A stretch of 64,000 nt of DNA, taken from contig NZ_CP090976.1 of NCBI RefSeq assembly GCF_021513235.1, positions 1,488,001 to 1,552,000 of the forward strand. Direction: 5' to 3'. Shown here piece after piece: positions 1 to 10,575 of the stretch. The notes under the pieces are model-generated. The model saw nothing but the letters and a program-made list of their open reading frames with translations, made no database searches and had not been told where the DNA came from. A program made the translations under genes and the position numbers. This DNA is from Kaistella sp. 97-N-M2. Its GTDB lineage: Bacteria; Bacteroidota; Bacteroidia; Flavobacteriales; Weeksellaceae. Every line of letters begins with the position of its first letter. Positions within the stretch are counted from its first letter, which is position 1.

Positions 1-2141
1 GTTCCGGTTGCGCCAGGTTTTGTGCAGGGGCAAATGTCGCTTGAAAGTTCGTTTGACCTTACCGTACAGCCTCCCGAAAATGTAATAATCACATAATAAT
101 CTGCACTTACACCATCGTTGATAGGATTTAGCGTGTACGAATTCATTGTAGCGCCACTGATTGATTCATCATTTCTGTACCATTGATAGGTGCCTAAGCC
201 CGCGGGTACAGACAATCTGCTTTTGCCCACGCAAGGATATAGATAAGTAGTGTCCAGCGTGATCGTATAAATAGGCGTTTCCCCAAATCCGGAGTAATAT
301 CCTCCAAATCCGGCGTCTCCGTTGGCTCCGATAATTTCCGCCTGAATCGTTCCGGCGGAGGTCACTTTCACGTTTCCATTAGATGCAATCGGATATCGGT
401 AGGTAACCCAGTTCGCATTTCCCGTAACAACTCCTCCTGTGTTGGGTGAGCTTGTTGCTAATGCTATTCCGTTCAAGGTCGCCACCGGTTTGTTAGAAAC
501 CCCCGCGGCTGCCAACACAACCAGCTCGGTTCCGGTGTAGGCGGTGGTGCCAATTTTATTTGCATCGGGGACCAAATCTACCTGCTTCTGCCCAAAACAG
601 GAGAGGGGTGGGATGAACATTAAACTGTTCGTATTAATCCTGTCGCTTCCGAAGATTTTATGGAAAATATAGGAAGGCTGCGACACGCGCACGAACATAT
701 TTTTATTGATGAAGTAAGTACTTGGGATTAAAAAATAATCTCCTGCCTTCAAAAGGGTAGCGACGCGGTTTGCGTTTCCGTTCACAAAAACAGCGGTGTT
801 ATCTTCAGTAGCTACTACAATAACTTTCTCGGCACTTCCGCCATTGCCCTGCATGATAACATGTTCCAGTCCCAGTCTTTCTTTCGGCACCAACTGGTCT
901 AGACCAATATCTCTGTTGTCTGCGGAGTTTCCCTGCTGCATTAGACCGCCTACTACAACGCTGATGTTTTTATCAGATAGCACTTTTGCGCCCAGCCATC
1001 CGGTGTCTTGAATGCTTAAAACATTGTTCTGAACAGGCGCATATAAAATAAATGATTCTCCTTTTTTTAGCGTTCGGGTGATATTTGGACCCACTAAAGT
1101 TGTGCCTGCCGTGCCATTTACAAATTTAGTTCCCGTTTTGATGTTGGAGATAATGATTTTGGTATCGTCCTCGGTAGCCAGGATCGACAACATGTTTCCC
1201 GTTTCTGTAATCGTTGTAGGAAATTCAACCGGTGATCCGCCCCAACGAAATTCTTTCCCCAAAGCCACCGTGCCTTTCGTCAACACAGATCCCGCTTGCG
1301 GAGTTGATCTTGCTCTGTAATTCACATAAAATTTATCAGCGGCCGTGTTTGCTTTAAATATCAAACCTTGCGCAGTACCCGGGATAACTGTGCCGGAGGT
1401 ATTTAAAGGCACTGTGATCGGAGTTGTGCCGGGAGCAATAATCGAATTGTTTGGATTTACAAATTGTAGCCGAATTGGATTGCCGTTATTAAAAATGAGT
1501 TTTCCATCGGCAACGTAAGTAACGACACCTGTCGTAATATTGGTAACAGAAACCCGCGGGGCAGTAGTTGCCGCCGCGTAGCTCATTTGAACCGTAATAT
1601 TTGCAGCAGAGGGAGTAGATAAATAAATATATTCTTCTGATATTGTTGAAGTAGTGTAAGCTCCGGCAACAATTGGATTTAAATAATGAGTAGTATCTAA
1701 CTGTAAATTATTTTTGAAATTTTTTACTGACAATGAACGTTTCCCGCGACCTGCTTCTAAGATCCAGTCTCCATCAATCCCCGTAATGTTGGTCGATGCA
1801 GAAACGGAAATATTTAAGGCATTTTCCAGATACGCTACCGCAGCCAGACCTTTTTCTCCCTGAGCGAAATTGCACCCATAAACGTACAGTTCCGATTTGC
1901 CCCGGAGTTCATTTTTAAATCGTTTCGCAATTTGGGCGGCATTCAACCATTCATGCTCTACCAACAATTCGCCAGGTCGTCCGTGGCTGAATAAATGATA
2001 AGTTTCTGGATTTGGGTTCGATGAATCTAGGGTCAGTTTTGGAACCGAAGGATCGACAAAAACAGAGGATGCTGCCTTGTTTTTTGCGCAGAAAAGCGCT
2101 TGGCAAAAAATTGCCAGAACTAGAAATAAATTTTTACTCAT
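1..2141 (-). CDS. Large exported surface protein, N-terminal part (DUF4347-like and IgGFc-binding-like domains), runs off left edge
   Basis: The reading frame is open from an ATG at 2141 to the left edge, so 713 codons are visible and the C-terminus is missing. Residues 1-22 form a signal peptide (MSKNLFLVLAIFC...). Residues 45-130 match the second half of DUF4347, seen in giant adhesins: SHGRPG at 52-57, YGCN at 88-91, ASTN at 115-118 and GDW at 124-126. Around residues 350-515 (about 600-1090) the text resembles the N-terminal domain of IgGFc-binding proteins, with a GGLMQQG...RDIGLDQLVP stretch and a VVATEDNT motif. An Ig/PKD-like segment (TYQWYRNDE) lies near residues 640-700. In Flavobacteriia such proteins usually end in a T9SS or gliding-motility C-terminal domain, which is an inference here. 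Function is probably adhesion or cell-surface binding; the ligand is unknown. Confidence 0.75.
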   Translation of the reverse strand, partial: MSKNLFLVLAIFCQALFCAKNKAASSVFVDPSVPKLTLDSSNPNPETYHLFSHGRPGELLVEHEWLNAAQIAKRFKNELRGKSELYVYGCNFAQGEKGLAAVAYLENALNISVSASTNITGIDGDWILEAGRGKRSLSVKNFKNNLQLDTTHYLNPIVAGAYTTSTISEEYIYLSTPSAANITVQMSYAAATTAPRVSVTNITTGVVTYVADGKLIFNNGNPIRLQFVNPNNSIIAPGTTPITVPLNTSGTVIPGTAQGLIFKANTAADKFYVNYRARSTPQAGSVLTKGTVALGKEFRWGGSPVEFPTTITETGNMLSILATEDDTKIIISNIKTGTKFVNGTAGTTLVGPNITRTLKKGESFILYAPVQNNVLSIQDTGWLGAKVLSDKNISVVVGGLMQQGNSADNRDIGLDQLVPKERLGLEHVIMQGNGGSAEKVIVVATEDNTAVFVNGNANRVATLLKAGDYFLIPSTYFINKNMFVRVSQPSYIFHKIFGSDRINTNSLMFIPPLSCFGQKQVDLVPDANKIGTTAYTGTELVVLAAAGVSNKPVATLNGIALATSSPNTGGVVTGNANWVTYRYPIASNGNVKVTSAGTIQAEIIGANGDAGFGGYYSGFGETPIYTITLDTTYLYPCVGKSRLSVPAGLGTYQWYRNDESISGATMNSYTLNPINDGVSADYYVIITFSGGCTVRSNELSSDICPCTKPGATG

Positions 2142-2390
2142 TTGTGTGTGTGAGAGTGTTTAATCAAAATTTAAAGCAATATTTGCCCAAATTTTTTGCA
2201 AAACTAGGCAAAATAAATTAAATATCTAAAGCAGATTTATCGAAAGCTAAAATTCAAAACCAATTCTAATTTTTTTTTCTGCCAAAATTTCCCGTTACTT
2301 TCTCAAGCGGTGACAGATTTTCAGATAAACTTTGATGGCATTGTTTTAGTAAAACTGAGAACATAACATTAACATTTAAATCAAAATAAT

Positions 2391-2669
2391 ATGTCAGTAA
2401 AATTTAGACCATTAGCAGACCGCGTTCTAATTGAACCAAATGCTGCAGAAACGACAACCGCTTCCGGAATTATTATTCCCGATACTGCAAAGGAAAAACC
2501 TCAGGAAGGTACTGTAATCGCAGTAGGACCGGGAAAAGTAGATGAGCCAACCACTGTGAAAGAAGGTGATAAAGTTCTTTACGGAAAATACGCCGGTTCC
2601 GAATTAAAGTTGGATGGTAAAGATTATTTGATCGTAAAAGAATCTGACCTCTTGGGAATTTTGGGATAA
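2391..2669 (+). CDS. groES: Co-chaperonin GroES
   Basis: Encodes the 10-kDa heptameric lid of the GroEL folding chamber in the cytoplasm. The 92 residues cover the usual family length. It starts with [12 protein letters not shown], followed by the mobile-loop region (about residues 18-33, [16 protein letters not shown]), then VGPGK and [10 protein letters not shown], all standard GroES features. It lies 91 bases ahead of groEL on the same strand, so the two form the usual operon. No CIRCE element (TTAGCACTC-N9-GAGTGCTAA) is visible upstream, so HrcA control is not indicated by the sequence. Confidence 0.98.
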   Translation: MSVKFRPLADRVLIEPNAAETTTASGIIIPDTAKEKPQEGTVIAVGPGKVDEPTTVKEGDKVLYGKYAGSELKLDGKDYLIVKESDLLGILG

Positions 2670-2748
2670 AAAAATGGTAGAAATTGCAACTCAATTACGA
2701 GGTGTTTTTCTGCGCAGAACTATTTAAAAATCATTGTACAAACATTAA

Positions 2749-4386
<1,638 letters not shown>

Positions 4387-4411
4387 TTCGCATCCACTCC
4401 ATATTATAATT

Positions 4412-4445
4412 AATCCGTTCAGAATTTTCTGAGCGGATTTTTTTT
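4412..4445 (+). terminator. Rho-independent terminator after groEL
   Basis: Two 12-base arms, 4412-4423 and 4428-4439, pair with one G-T wobble around a 4-base loop and are followed by a run of T to 4445. It ends the groES-groEL transcript. Confidence 0.85.
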
Positions 4446-4799
4446 CCCATAATCATTGCGCTTACTTTTTCTTTAGTAATTCTTTTTAATTGACATTACG
4501 GTTTTCCATAATGCTGTTTCTTTATTAAAAATTAGTTTTGTGGAAATCAATTGAACAATATTATTTTGAACGGTTTCATTTGTATTTCCAGGCATTTAAA
4601 CTTCATAATATAAAAAAATTCTTAGAGTCTCTGCGGAATAATTAAAGACATGAGATCAATTGAAATTAAATTTTGAAGTTATTATCTTCAAATTATTTTA
4701 AATAGGTTCTTACCCAATTACGCTAAAAAGATCAGGTAAAAAGCCGCAGTATTATCTTTCGAAATTCAAATCCATTAAAGAAAACTTAAAAATTTAAAT
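4446..4799. other. AT-rich intergenic gap between groEL and the CsgG-like operon
   Basis: About 350 bases with no convincing reading frame, tRNA or structured RNA. It must hold the promoter of the operon starting at 4800, but I could not find a full TTG/TAnnTTTG pair in it. Confidence 0.5.
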
Positions 4800-5330
4800 A
4801 TGAAAAAATCATTAATTACTGCCACCATTCTTCTATCCTTTACCTTCACATTTGCGCAAACCAAAGAAGAAATCCAATCTTCGGACGCGAGAATGGAAAA
4901 AATTCAAAAACTGGAAACTCCAAAATCTACAAGTATTGCAACGCTTGATGATTTGAATGTAACAATTGGAGCTTCAGCGATTGAGTCCGCTTCAATTACT
5001 CCACTTCTTAAGGGTCTTTATTACAGATCCGTTGGAGAAAGTACAGATGGTGTTGCAGATGTTACTATAAAGAAACCAAGTTTGGCGGAATGCCAGGAAT
5101 TAGCTTCTAGAATTTTAACTCAGGTGAAAACGGTACAAACCATTACCTCATCACTTCCGTCGGTAACAGAAGAAGCAAAAACCATAAAAAATCCTTTAAA
5201 ATTAGCTAAAGTTGCGTCGTCACTAGGATACGTAAAAACAGCGGTATCACTTTTAGGAGAAGAAACTTTGTTTCAATCTAAAGCCATAAAAAGTATCATA
5301 CAAACACTAACCTCAGCAGGTAATTTATAA
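4800..5330 (+). CDS. Exported protein of unknown function, first gene of CsgG-like operon
   Basis: I do not recognise a family. The 176-residue product has a clear signal peptide (MKKSLITATILLSFTFTFAQ, cleavage probably after FAQ) and no transmembrane segment or lipobox afterwards, so it is likely periplasmic or surface-exposed. The mature part is mostly polar and probably helical, rich in Ser, Thr and Lys, with one Cys. Its stop codon overlaps the next start as TAATG at 5328-5332, so translation of the CsgG-like gene is coupled to it. Its position as first gene suggests it is a substrate or accessory factor of the downstream proteins; this is inference. Confidence 0.85.
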   Translation: MKKSLITATILLSFTFTFAQTKEEIQSSDARMEKIQKLETPKSTSIATLDDLNVTIGASAIESASITPLLKGLYYRSVGESTDGVADVTIKKPSLAECQELASRILTQVKTVQTITSSLPSVTEEAKTIKNPLKLAKVASSLGYVKTAVSLLGEETLFQSKAIKSIIQTLTSAGNL

Positions 5331-6169
5331 TGCGGCTTCGTTTTTTTTTACTGACGGTATTTTTTCTCATTTTAAAAATAAATGCACAGCATAACGACGA
5401 CCGAATGGTAGTTGGCGTAAGTGCATTTACATGCGACGAAAATAACAGATTTGTTGGTTTGGTTACTGAGAAAGTGGTAGAAATGCTTACCAACACGAAA
5501 CGGTTCCGCGTTGTCGACAGAACCAGTATGGAAAAAGTAAATGAAGAGCTTGAACTGCAGAAATCTGAAGCATTTATAGACAGTAAAAATTTAGTCGAAC
5601 AGGGTGCGAATCTTGCGGCTGAAAAATTAATAACCGGACATATCACAAAAATACCGGTTTATGCCATGAAAAATTCTGTCGGAACTATTAATGGGTATAA
5701 AGCGAGTGTAGCTTTTCAGATGAAAGTTGTAGATGTATCTTCAGGGTTAAGTACAGATGCCACAAGTTTTGAAGGTAAAGCAAGTGACTTAATGCTTTCG
5801 CCCGAAAGTGCGGTACAACAGGCGATGAGATCGGTGCAGAATGAAATTCATCAGTATTTTAAAATCAATTTTGCATTGGTTGGTAAAATTGTAAAAATTC
5901 TTCCTATAGATGATAAGAATAAACTGAAAGTATTGCTTAATGTGGGCAAGAATTCGGGGATTAAAGTAGGAGATAAATTCACGGTGGAATCTGTAGAAAT
6001 GATTGAAAATCAAAAATACCCGCAGAAAATCGGCGTTTTGGAAATTGTAAATCTTGCCGGCGAAAACCTGAGCGAAGCTTTAATTTCTGATAAAAAATCT
6101 ATTGCGCAGATTACTGCAGATTTTGAAGCTAAAAAATTAGTAGAATGTACTTTAATATTGAAGAATTAA
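5330..6169 (+). CDS. CsgG/LpoB-type exported protein with FlgT-like C-terminal region
   Basis: A 279-residue protein with an N-terminal signal peptide (LTVFFLILKINAQ). Residues 25-150 follow the CsgG/LpoB pattern: VVGVSAF strand, VTEKVVEMLTNTKRFRVVDR, a following helix, then a GANLAAEKLITGHI-type segment. The C-terminal part (about 175-279) has ALVGKIVKILP and NVGKNSGIKVGDKFTV, resembling the FlgT C-terminal domain. CsgG forms the curli secretion pore, while LpoB-like relatives are periplasmic regulators; there is no lipobox here, so a nonameric outer-membrane pore is not shown. It overlaps both neighbours by one base (TAATG), indicating translational coupling. The precise role is unknown. 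Confidence 0.8.
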   Translation: MRLRFFLLTVFFLILKINAQHNDDRMVVGVSAFTCDENNRFVGLVTEKVVEMLTNTKRFRVVDRTSMEKVNEELELQKSEAFIDSKNLVEQGANLAAEKLITGHITKIPVYAMKNSVGTINGYKASVAFQMKVVDVSSGLSTDATSFEGKASDLMLSPESAVQQAMRSVQNEIHQYFKINFALVGKIVKILPIDDKNKLKVLLNVGKNSGIKVGDKFTVESVEMIENQKYPQKIGVLEIVNLAGENLSEALISDKKSIAQITADFEAKKLVECTLILKN

Positions 6170-6573
6170 TGAAAAATAAATTAAGAATTTTATATGTATT
6201 CGGATTGCTGTTGATGGTGTTCAGCTGTACCAGCAGAAGCATTATTCCTGATATTGGCGTAATAGAATCTAATGAAAATTATATCACCATAGATGTAAAT
6301 TCAGCAAACCCAGAGTATGCCGCAATGTACCAGCTGCTTTTTCGCGGAATTGCAGACAGCAGCCAAAAAACACCTTTAATTAAAGTAAGTGAATCAGCTG
6401 CGAGAAACAGTAATCCCGCATATTTTGAAAACTTTTTTAAAAAAGAAAGGTTTAAAACATTCATCACCTCTTCTACTAAAAATAGGGATTCCTCCCGAAG
6501 AATCGTGATTAATTTAAGTGCGCTGAAATTAGATTTAGAGTACAGTGCAATCATTAGAAAATTTGGTTATTAA
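6169..6573 (+). CDS. Small lipoprotein of unknown function in CsgG-like operon
   Basis: The start is placed at the ATG at 6169 because it overlaps the preceding stop (TAATG) and is directly followed by a lipoprotein signal; an earlier in-frame ATG at 6145 would lie inside the upstream gene. The 134-residue product begins MKNKLRILYVFGLLLMVFSC, with the lipidated Cys at about residue 20. The mature part is basic (several KK, RR and KKER clusters) and has no recognised domain. It probably sits on the inner face of the outer membrane, beside the CsgG-like protein. Confidence 0.8.
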   Translation: MKNKLRILYVFGLLLMVFSCTSRSIIPDIGVIESNENYITIDVNSANPEYAAMYQLLFRGIADSSQKTPLIKVSESAARNSNPAYFENFFKKERFKTFITSSTKNRDSSRRIVINLSALKLDLEYSAIIRKFGY

Positions 6574-6574
6574 T

Positions 6575-7468
6575 ATGAAAAATTATCAACTAAAAATAGT
6601 AGCCTTTCTACTGCTTGTTTTATCTGCACCAAAACTTTCTTCGCAAGTAAATACGTCATCACAGATACAGACCGTTCAACCAAAAATCATGGTTATTCCT
6701 TATGTGAAAGGAGGAGAAGATCTGCGAACAATTTTGGAAAGTGATATTAATAAAAGAATTGCGCTCACAAAAATTAAAGAATCTTTTGACACACGCGGTT
6801 TTACGACAGTCGATTTTGTTGCCAGGCTTAAATCTGCGAAGGACAATAATATTTTTACTTCCGATAACCAAACAGATATCAAGGATCAAATCGTACAAAT
6901 GTCTGGTGCAGATATTTATGTGCAGGCAGAAGTTGATATCAATAAAACCGGTTCCGGAAATTCTGTAGATTTACTTTTAACAGCATTCGAAGTTTCTACT
7001 GGGAATTCACTCTCCAATAAAGTAGGACAAAGTGGTAAGTTTTATACCGACGACTTTGGAAAATTAACTTCCAAAGCGGTAGAAAGTGTTTCTGAAGATT
7101 TTCTAAATGTAATGCAGACCAAATTTACAGATATTGTAAATAACGGAAAATCCATCAATATGGATATTAGTTTTGCACAGGGTTCATCACAAAAAATGTC
7201 TTCAGAAATTGCTCCGGAAAACCTCCCGCTATCTGACCAAATAGAAATGTGGATGGAGAATAATGCCTATAAAAATAATTATCATATTCAAGGTACCACG
7301 GATTTAAGAATGATTTTCGATGATGTTCGAATTCCATTAAAAGATCAAAACGGGAAAAACTACAATACAAATAAATTTGCGTTGGAAATATTTAAATTCT
7401 TTCGCGCTTTAAATCTTCAGGTAGACAAAGATATTAAAGGAAATACCATCTATATCACGATAAAATAA
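6575..7468 (+). CDS. Exported protein, DUF6175-like
   Basis: Translation most likely begins at the ATG at 6575, one base after the previous stop, giving 297 residues with the signal peptide KIVAFLLLVLSAPKLSSQ. The mature protein opens with PKIMVIPY and has a RGFTTVDFVARLK segment and a GADIYVQAEV strand, the layout I associate with the Bacteroidota family DUF6175; the family name is from memory and moderately certain. The fold looks related to the CsgG-type alpha/beta domain, since the same secondary-structure order occurs in the gene at 5330. No catalytic motif is seen. It probably acts with the neighbouring exported proteins. Confidence 0.75.
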   Translation: MKNYQLKIVAFLLLVLSAPKLSSQVNTSSQIQTVQPKIMVIPYVKGGEDLRTILESDINKRIALTKIKESFDTRGFTTVDFVARLKSAKDNNIFTSDNQTDIKDQIVQMSGADIYVQAEVDINKTGSGNSVDLLLTAFEVSTGNSLSNKVGQSGKFYTDDFGKLTSKAVESVSEDFLNVMQTKFTDIVNNGKSINMDISFAQGSSQKMSSEIAPENLPLSDQIEMWMENNAYKNNYHIQGTTDLRMIFDDVRIPLKDQNGKNYNTNKFALEIFKFFRALNLQVDKDIKGNTIYITIK

Positions 7469-7473
7469 AAGCA

Positions 7474-8412
7474 ATGAAAAAAATATTAGTTTCCTTTTTT
7501 ATAAATCTTTGGTTTTTTGGTTTCTCGCAGAATCCATCAGATTTAGGGAAAATACAATTGGCGATCGCTTTTACAGAAAACCAGCAAAGTTCCATCGACC
7601 ATGCTGTGCTGGAAAAAATAGATGGCAAACTCACTCAGCTTTTAGCCAATAATGGAATTGTTTCTACCGGGTATAATAATGGTCTGCTTTTGCAGCCCAG
7701 TTTTATAATTAATGGCAATGAGTTGGTAGAAGGCGGAATGCAAAATATAAATGTTACAGGAATTACCCTGCAGCTTTTAATAAAACAGGATCAGACCAAT
7801 GTTGTTTTTTCCTCTTTTTCAAAAGAACTTAAAGGAACAGGGAGAACGCAGCAGTTGGCGATTAATAATGCGGTAAATTCTCTGTCGGCAAATGATCCCT
7901 TACTGATTAATTTTTTGGAAAAAGGCAAAGAAAAACTGCAGGCATATTACGAGGCAAACTGTAGCAAAATTTTGAATGAAGCGAATAATCTAAGCAGATC
8001 CGGGAGGTATGAGGAATCTTTGGCATTAATCATGTCGGTGCCGGAAACAGCTTCGTGTTATAATACCGCTCAGAGCAAATCCTTAGAGGTTTATAAAAAT
8101 TATCAGAAAAAGATTTGTGCCGAAAATATTAAACAGGCCCAAATGCAGATCGCGTCAAAAGATTATTCTTCTGCCTTCCAGACCTTAGCTGAAATAGACA
8201 CGGAGTCACCTTGTGCTGCACAAAGCAGCAGTTTAATAAAAACAATTGATGCCAAAATAACTGCCGAAGAAAAAAAGCAGTGGGATCTTCAGGTAAAAAT
8301 TTATAATGATGCAGTTTCATTAGAAAAACAGCGTATCAGTGCAATTAAAGATGTTGCAGTCTCCTATTATAAAAGCCAGAAAAGACCCAGCCAGATTATT
8401 ATTGTAAAATAA
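7474..8412 (+). CDS. Exported helical protein, last gene of CsgG-like operon
   Basis: A 312-residue product with signal peptide MKKILVSFFINLWFFGFSQ. Residues 25-150 contain beta strands (IQLAIAFTEN, ITLQLLIKQD) like those of LPP20/FlgT-type outer-membrane accessory proteins. Residues 150-285 are helical, with paired Cys in repeated YEANC, ASCYN, KKICAEN and ESPCAA segments that look like short TPR-like hairpins. No enzyme motif is present. It follows the DUF6175-like gene after 5 bases and closes the operon. Confidence 0.75.
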   Translation: MKKILVSFFINLWFFGFSQNPSDLGKIQLAIAFTENQQSSIDHAVLEKIDGKLTQLLANNGIVSTGYNNGLLLQPSFIINGNELVEGGMQNINVTGITLQLLIKQDQTNVVFSSFSKELKGTGRTQQLAINNAVNSLSANDPLLINFLEKGKEKLQAYYEANCSKILNEANNLSRSGRYEESLALIMSVPETASCYNTAQSKSLEVYKNYQKKICAENIKQAQMQIASKDYSSAFQTLAEIDTESPCAAQSSSLIKTIDAKITAEEKKQWDLQVKIYNDAVSLEKQRISAIKDVAVSYYKSQKRPSQIIIVK

Positions 8413-8609
8413 GCTGTCTCGCTGCTTTCCTGCCATGCGTAAATCCGGAAGGTCTGATGATCTTTTTTATACTTAAATATTTTTGATGTTGAGCCCTTCT
8501 TTTAAATGACTCCATCATAAAAAAGAAAGCGTTTTAATACTGTTATTAACCCTCGGAGATTTTGCTGTTTGAAGTCGATGCTGGGATAGAAGTCCGCGAA
8601 AAAACTATA

Positions 8610-8647
8610 AAAAAAGCCACTTCATCGATTTATGAAACGGCTTTTTT
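8610..8647. terminator. Bidirectional terminator between the CsgG-like operon and pyk
   Basis: AAAAAAGCC at 8610-8618 pairs with GGCTTTTTT at 8639-8647, with five further pairs inside. T runs occur on both strands, so it can end the plus-strand operon and the minus-strand acpP-to-pyk operon. Confidence 0.75.
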
Positions 8648-8663
8648 GATTATTTCGAAACTT

Positions 8664-10109
8664 TTAGATCGTCGTTAATCTCAAAGTATTTGTCTTTCCG
8701 CCTTCATAAGCCGGCGTTGCATTTAAGTTGATCACAAAATCGCCTTTTTCTACAAAGCCGTGCGTGTGCGTTAACATATTTACCTGAATAATGGTTTCGT
8801 CCGTCGATTTTTCCATGTCGTAATGAAAGGCACGCACGCCCCACAATAAATTCAACATTGTTAAAACCCGTTTGTTTGAACTGAAAACAATGATGTTCGA
8901 ATTCGGCCGGTGCGCCGAGATCTGGAACGCCGTGTAACCCGAATAGGTTAACGTAACAATCGCTTCAACATTAGTCGTTTTTGCAATTCTTACGGCTGCC
9001 AAACAAACTCTGTTCGTAATAAAGCGTTCGTCGATACAGTTAAATTCGTGCTCGATAGGAGAGTTTTTCGTCTGATAAAAATGAGTTTGTTCAATATTTT
9101 TTACAATCTTCGACATGTTTTTCACCACATCCACGGGATATCTTCCTACCGAAGTTTCGCCGGAAAGCATCACAGCGTCGGCGCCGTCCAGAACGGAGTT
9201 CGCAACGTCGTTTACCTCGGCTCTTGTTGGCGTTAGGCTCGTGATCATCGTTTCCATCATCTGCGTAGCAATAATAACCGGTTTTGAATATTTTCGCGCG
9301 ATTTCCACCAGATTTTTCTGGATGGCCGGAACTTCTTCCATGGGAACTTCCACACCCAAATCTCCACGTGCCACCATCAGTCCGTCACATTCCAAAAGAA
9401 TCTGCTCGATATTTTTTACGCCTTCAGGTTTTTCGATTTTCGCGATGATTGGCGTTTTCTGCTTATTTGTCGGGTGATTTTTAATGATTTCCTTTAAATC
9501 CCTGATATCCTGTGCATGACGGACGAATGATAAAGCAATCCAATCCAGCTCCAGGTCGAGCATAAAGTTTGCATCTTCCACATCCTTTTCCGTTAAAGCC
9601 GGCAGCGACACATTTGTGTTCGGTAAGTTCACCCCTTTTTTGGAGCTCAACGGTCCACCCTGAATGGTTTTTGCACGTACCGTGTCAATTTCATTGGTCT
9701 CGATAACTTCAAGAACAAGTTTACCATCATCGATCAAAATGCGTTCTCCCGCTTTTACGTCCTGCGGAAACTGTTGATAGGTCATGTAAACACGTTTGGA
9801 GTCGCCTTCAATTTTTTCGTTCGTGAAGGTTAAGATGTCTCCGGGATTCAGATAAGAACCTTCCTTTACAACACCGACGCGAAGTTTCGGACCTTGTAAA
9901 TCTCCCAAAATTCCTACCGAGAAACCATATTCCTGGTTTAATTCCCGAATAGAGGCCACATTTCTTTTAACTAAATCGTAATCTGCGTGCGAAAAATTTA
10001 TTCTGAAAACATCGACTCCCGCCTGGATCAGCTGTAAAATGACTTCCTTGTCAGATGAGGCTGGGCCGAGCGTAGCGATGATTTTTGTCTTTTTTAAATA
10101 CTTATTCAT
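8664..10109 (-). CDS. pyk: Pyruvate kinase
   Basis: Catalyses phosphoenolpyruvate plus ADP to pyruvate plus ATP, the last step of glycolysis, in the cytoplasm. The 481 residues match the usual bacterial length. Visible features are KIIATLGPAS near the N-terminus, DVFRINFSHA, the substrate-binding region KIEKPEG, the ARGDLGVEVP motif, and MLSGETSVGRYP. The C-terminal regulatory domain is present (VTLTYSGYTAF). It overlaps the preceding IPExxxVDY gene by 8 bases and is the last gene before a terminator, so it appears to be co-transcribed with rnc and fabF. Confidence 0.98.
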   Translation of the reverse strand: MNKYLKKTKIIATLGPASSDKEVILQLIQAGVDVFRINFSHADYDLVKRNVASIRELNQEYGFSVGILGDLQGPKLRVGVVKEGSYLNPGDILTFTNEKIEGDSKRVYMTYQQFPQDVKAGERILIDDGKLVLEVIETNEIDTVRAKTIQGGPLSSKKGVNLPNTNVSLPALTEKDVEDANFMLDLELDWIALSFVRHAQDIRDLKEIIKNHPTNKQKTPIIAKIEKPEGVKNIEQILLECDGLMVARGDLGVEVPMEEVPAIQKNLVEIARKYSKPVIIATQMMETMITSLTPTRAEVNDVANSVLDGADAVMLSGETSVGRYPVDVVKNMSKIVKNIEQTHFYQTKNSPIEHEFNCIDERFITNRVCLAAVRIAKTTNVEAIVTLTYSGYTAFQISAHRPNSNIIVFSSNKRVLTMLNLLWGVRAFHYDMEKSTDETIIQVNMLTHTHGFVEKGDFVINLNATPAYEGGKTNTLRLTTI

Positions 10110-10575
10110 AATATTGAATTATTTGGTAAAGCTCTTCGATAGGGCTTAAGGGAAAACTCTGTATTGGAAACATAAGATTTTCCGGGAGCAAAATTAGGGA
10201 AAAATCGTCAGATGGTTCGGATGTTTTCAGGAGATAATCAACATCCTGAAAATGATCGAGCAAAAACCGGTGTTCCTGTTCGCCGGAAAATAACTCGGTA
10301 GAAACTTTCTTCTGAACTGTTTGAACCGATTTGTTTGCAATAAACTGAATGCAGGCTTTTGAATCCCGCTGAAAGCCTTGAAAGCGCGGAAAATAATAAT
10401 CATTGTACGTTCCGTTATAAATAAGATCCGAAATTCGCGAAAAAGTAAAAGAGTTGAGGTTGTTGAGGTGAAAAAAAAGTTCATGCTCCGGAATTTCCTT
10501 TGCCAGACGAACCAAACCTAAAGTGATTTCTTCATCGTCGTCGTCAATGTCAAGCAGTATCTTTTGAGATTTCAA
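10102..10575 (-). CDS. IPExxxVDY family protein
   Basis: A 157-residue cytosolic protein of unknown function belonging to the Bacteroidota family named for its two motifs. Here the motifs are EIPEHELFF (about residues 27-35) and DVDYLLK (about 111-117). The best start is a TTG at 10575, which gives MKSQKILLDID; no ATG is available nearby, and the frame overlaps the end of rnc by 26 bases. It lies between rnc and pyk, overlapping both, so its expression is tightly coupled to them. No catalytic or binding motif is known. Confidence 0.85.
   Translation of the reverse strand: MKSQKILLDIDDDDEEITLGLVRLAKEIPEHELFFHLNNLNSFTFSRISDLIYNGTYNDYYFPRFQGFQRDSKACIQFIANKSVQTVQKKVSTELFSGEQEHRFLLDHFQDVDYLLKTSEPSDDFSLILLPENLMFPIQSFPLSPIEELYQIIQYYE

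Noticed and set aside
2222-2390. CIRCE/HrcA operator before groES
   Set aside because: No TTAGCACTC-N9-GAGTGCTAA or close variant is present in the upstream region.
4612-4650. CTTAGAGTCTCTGCGGAATAA as an interspersed repeat
   Set aside because: It resembles words seen in Flavobacteriia intergenic regions, but I found only one copy here, so no repeat can be supported.
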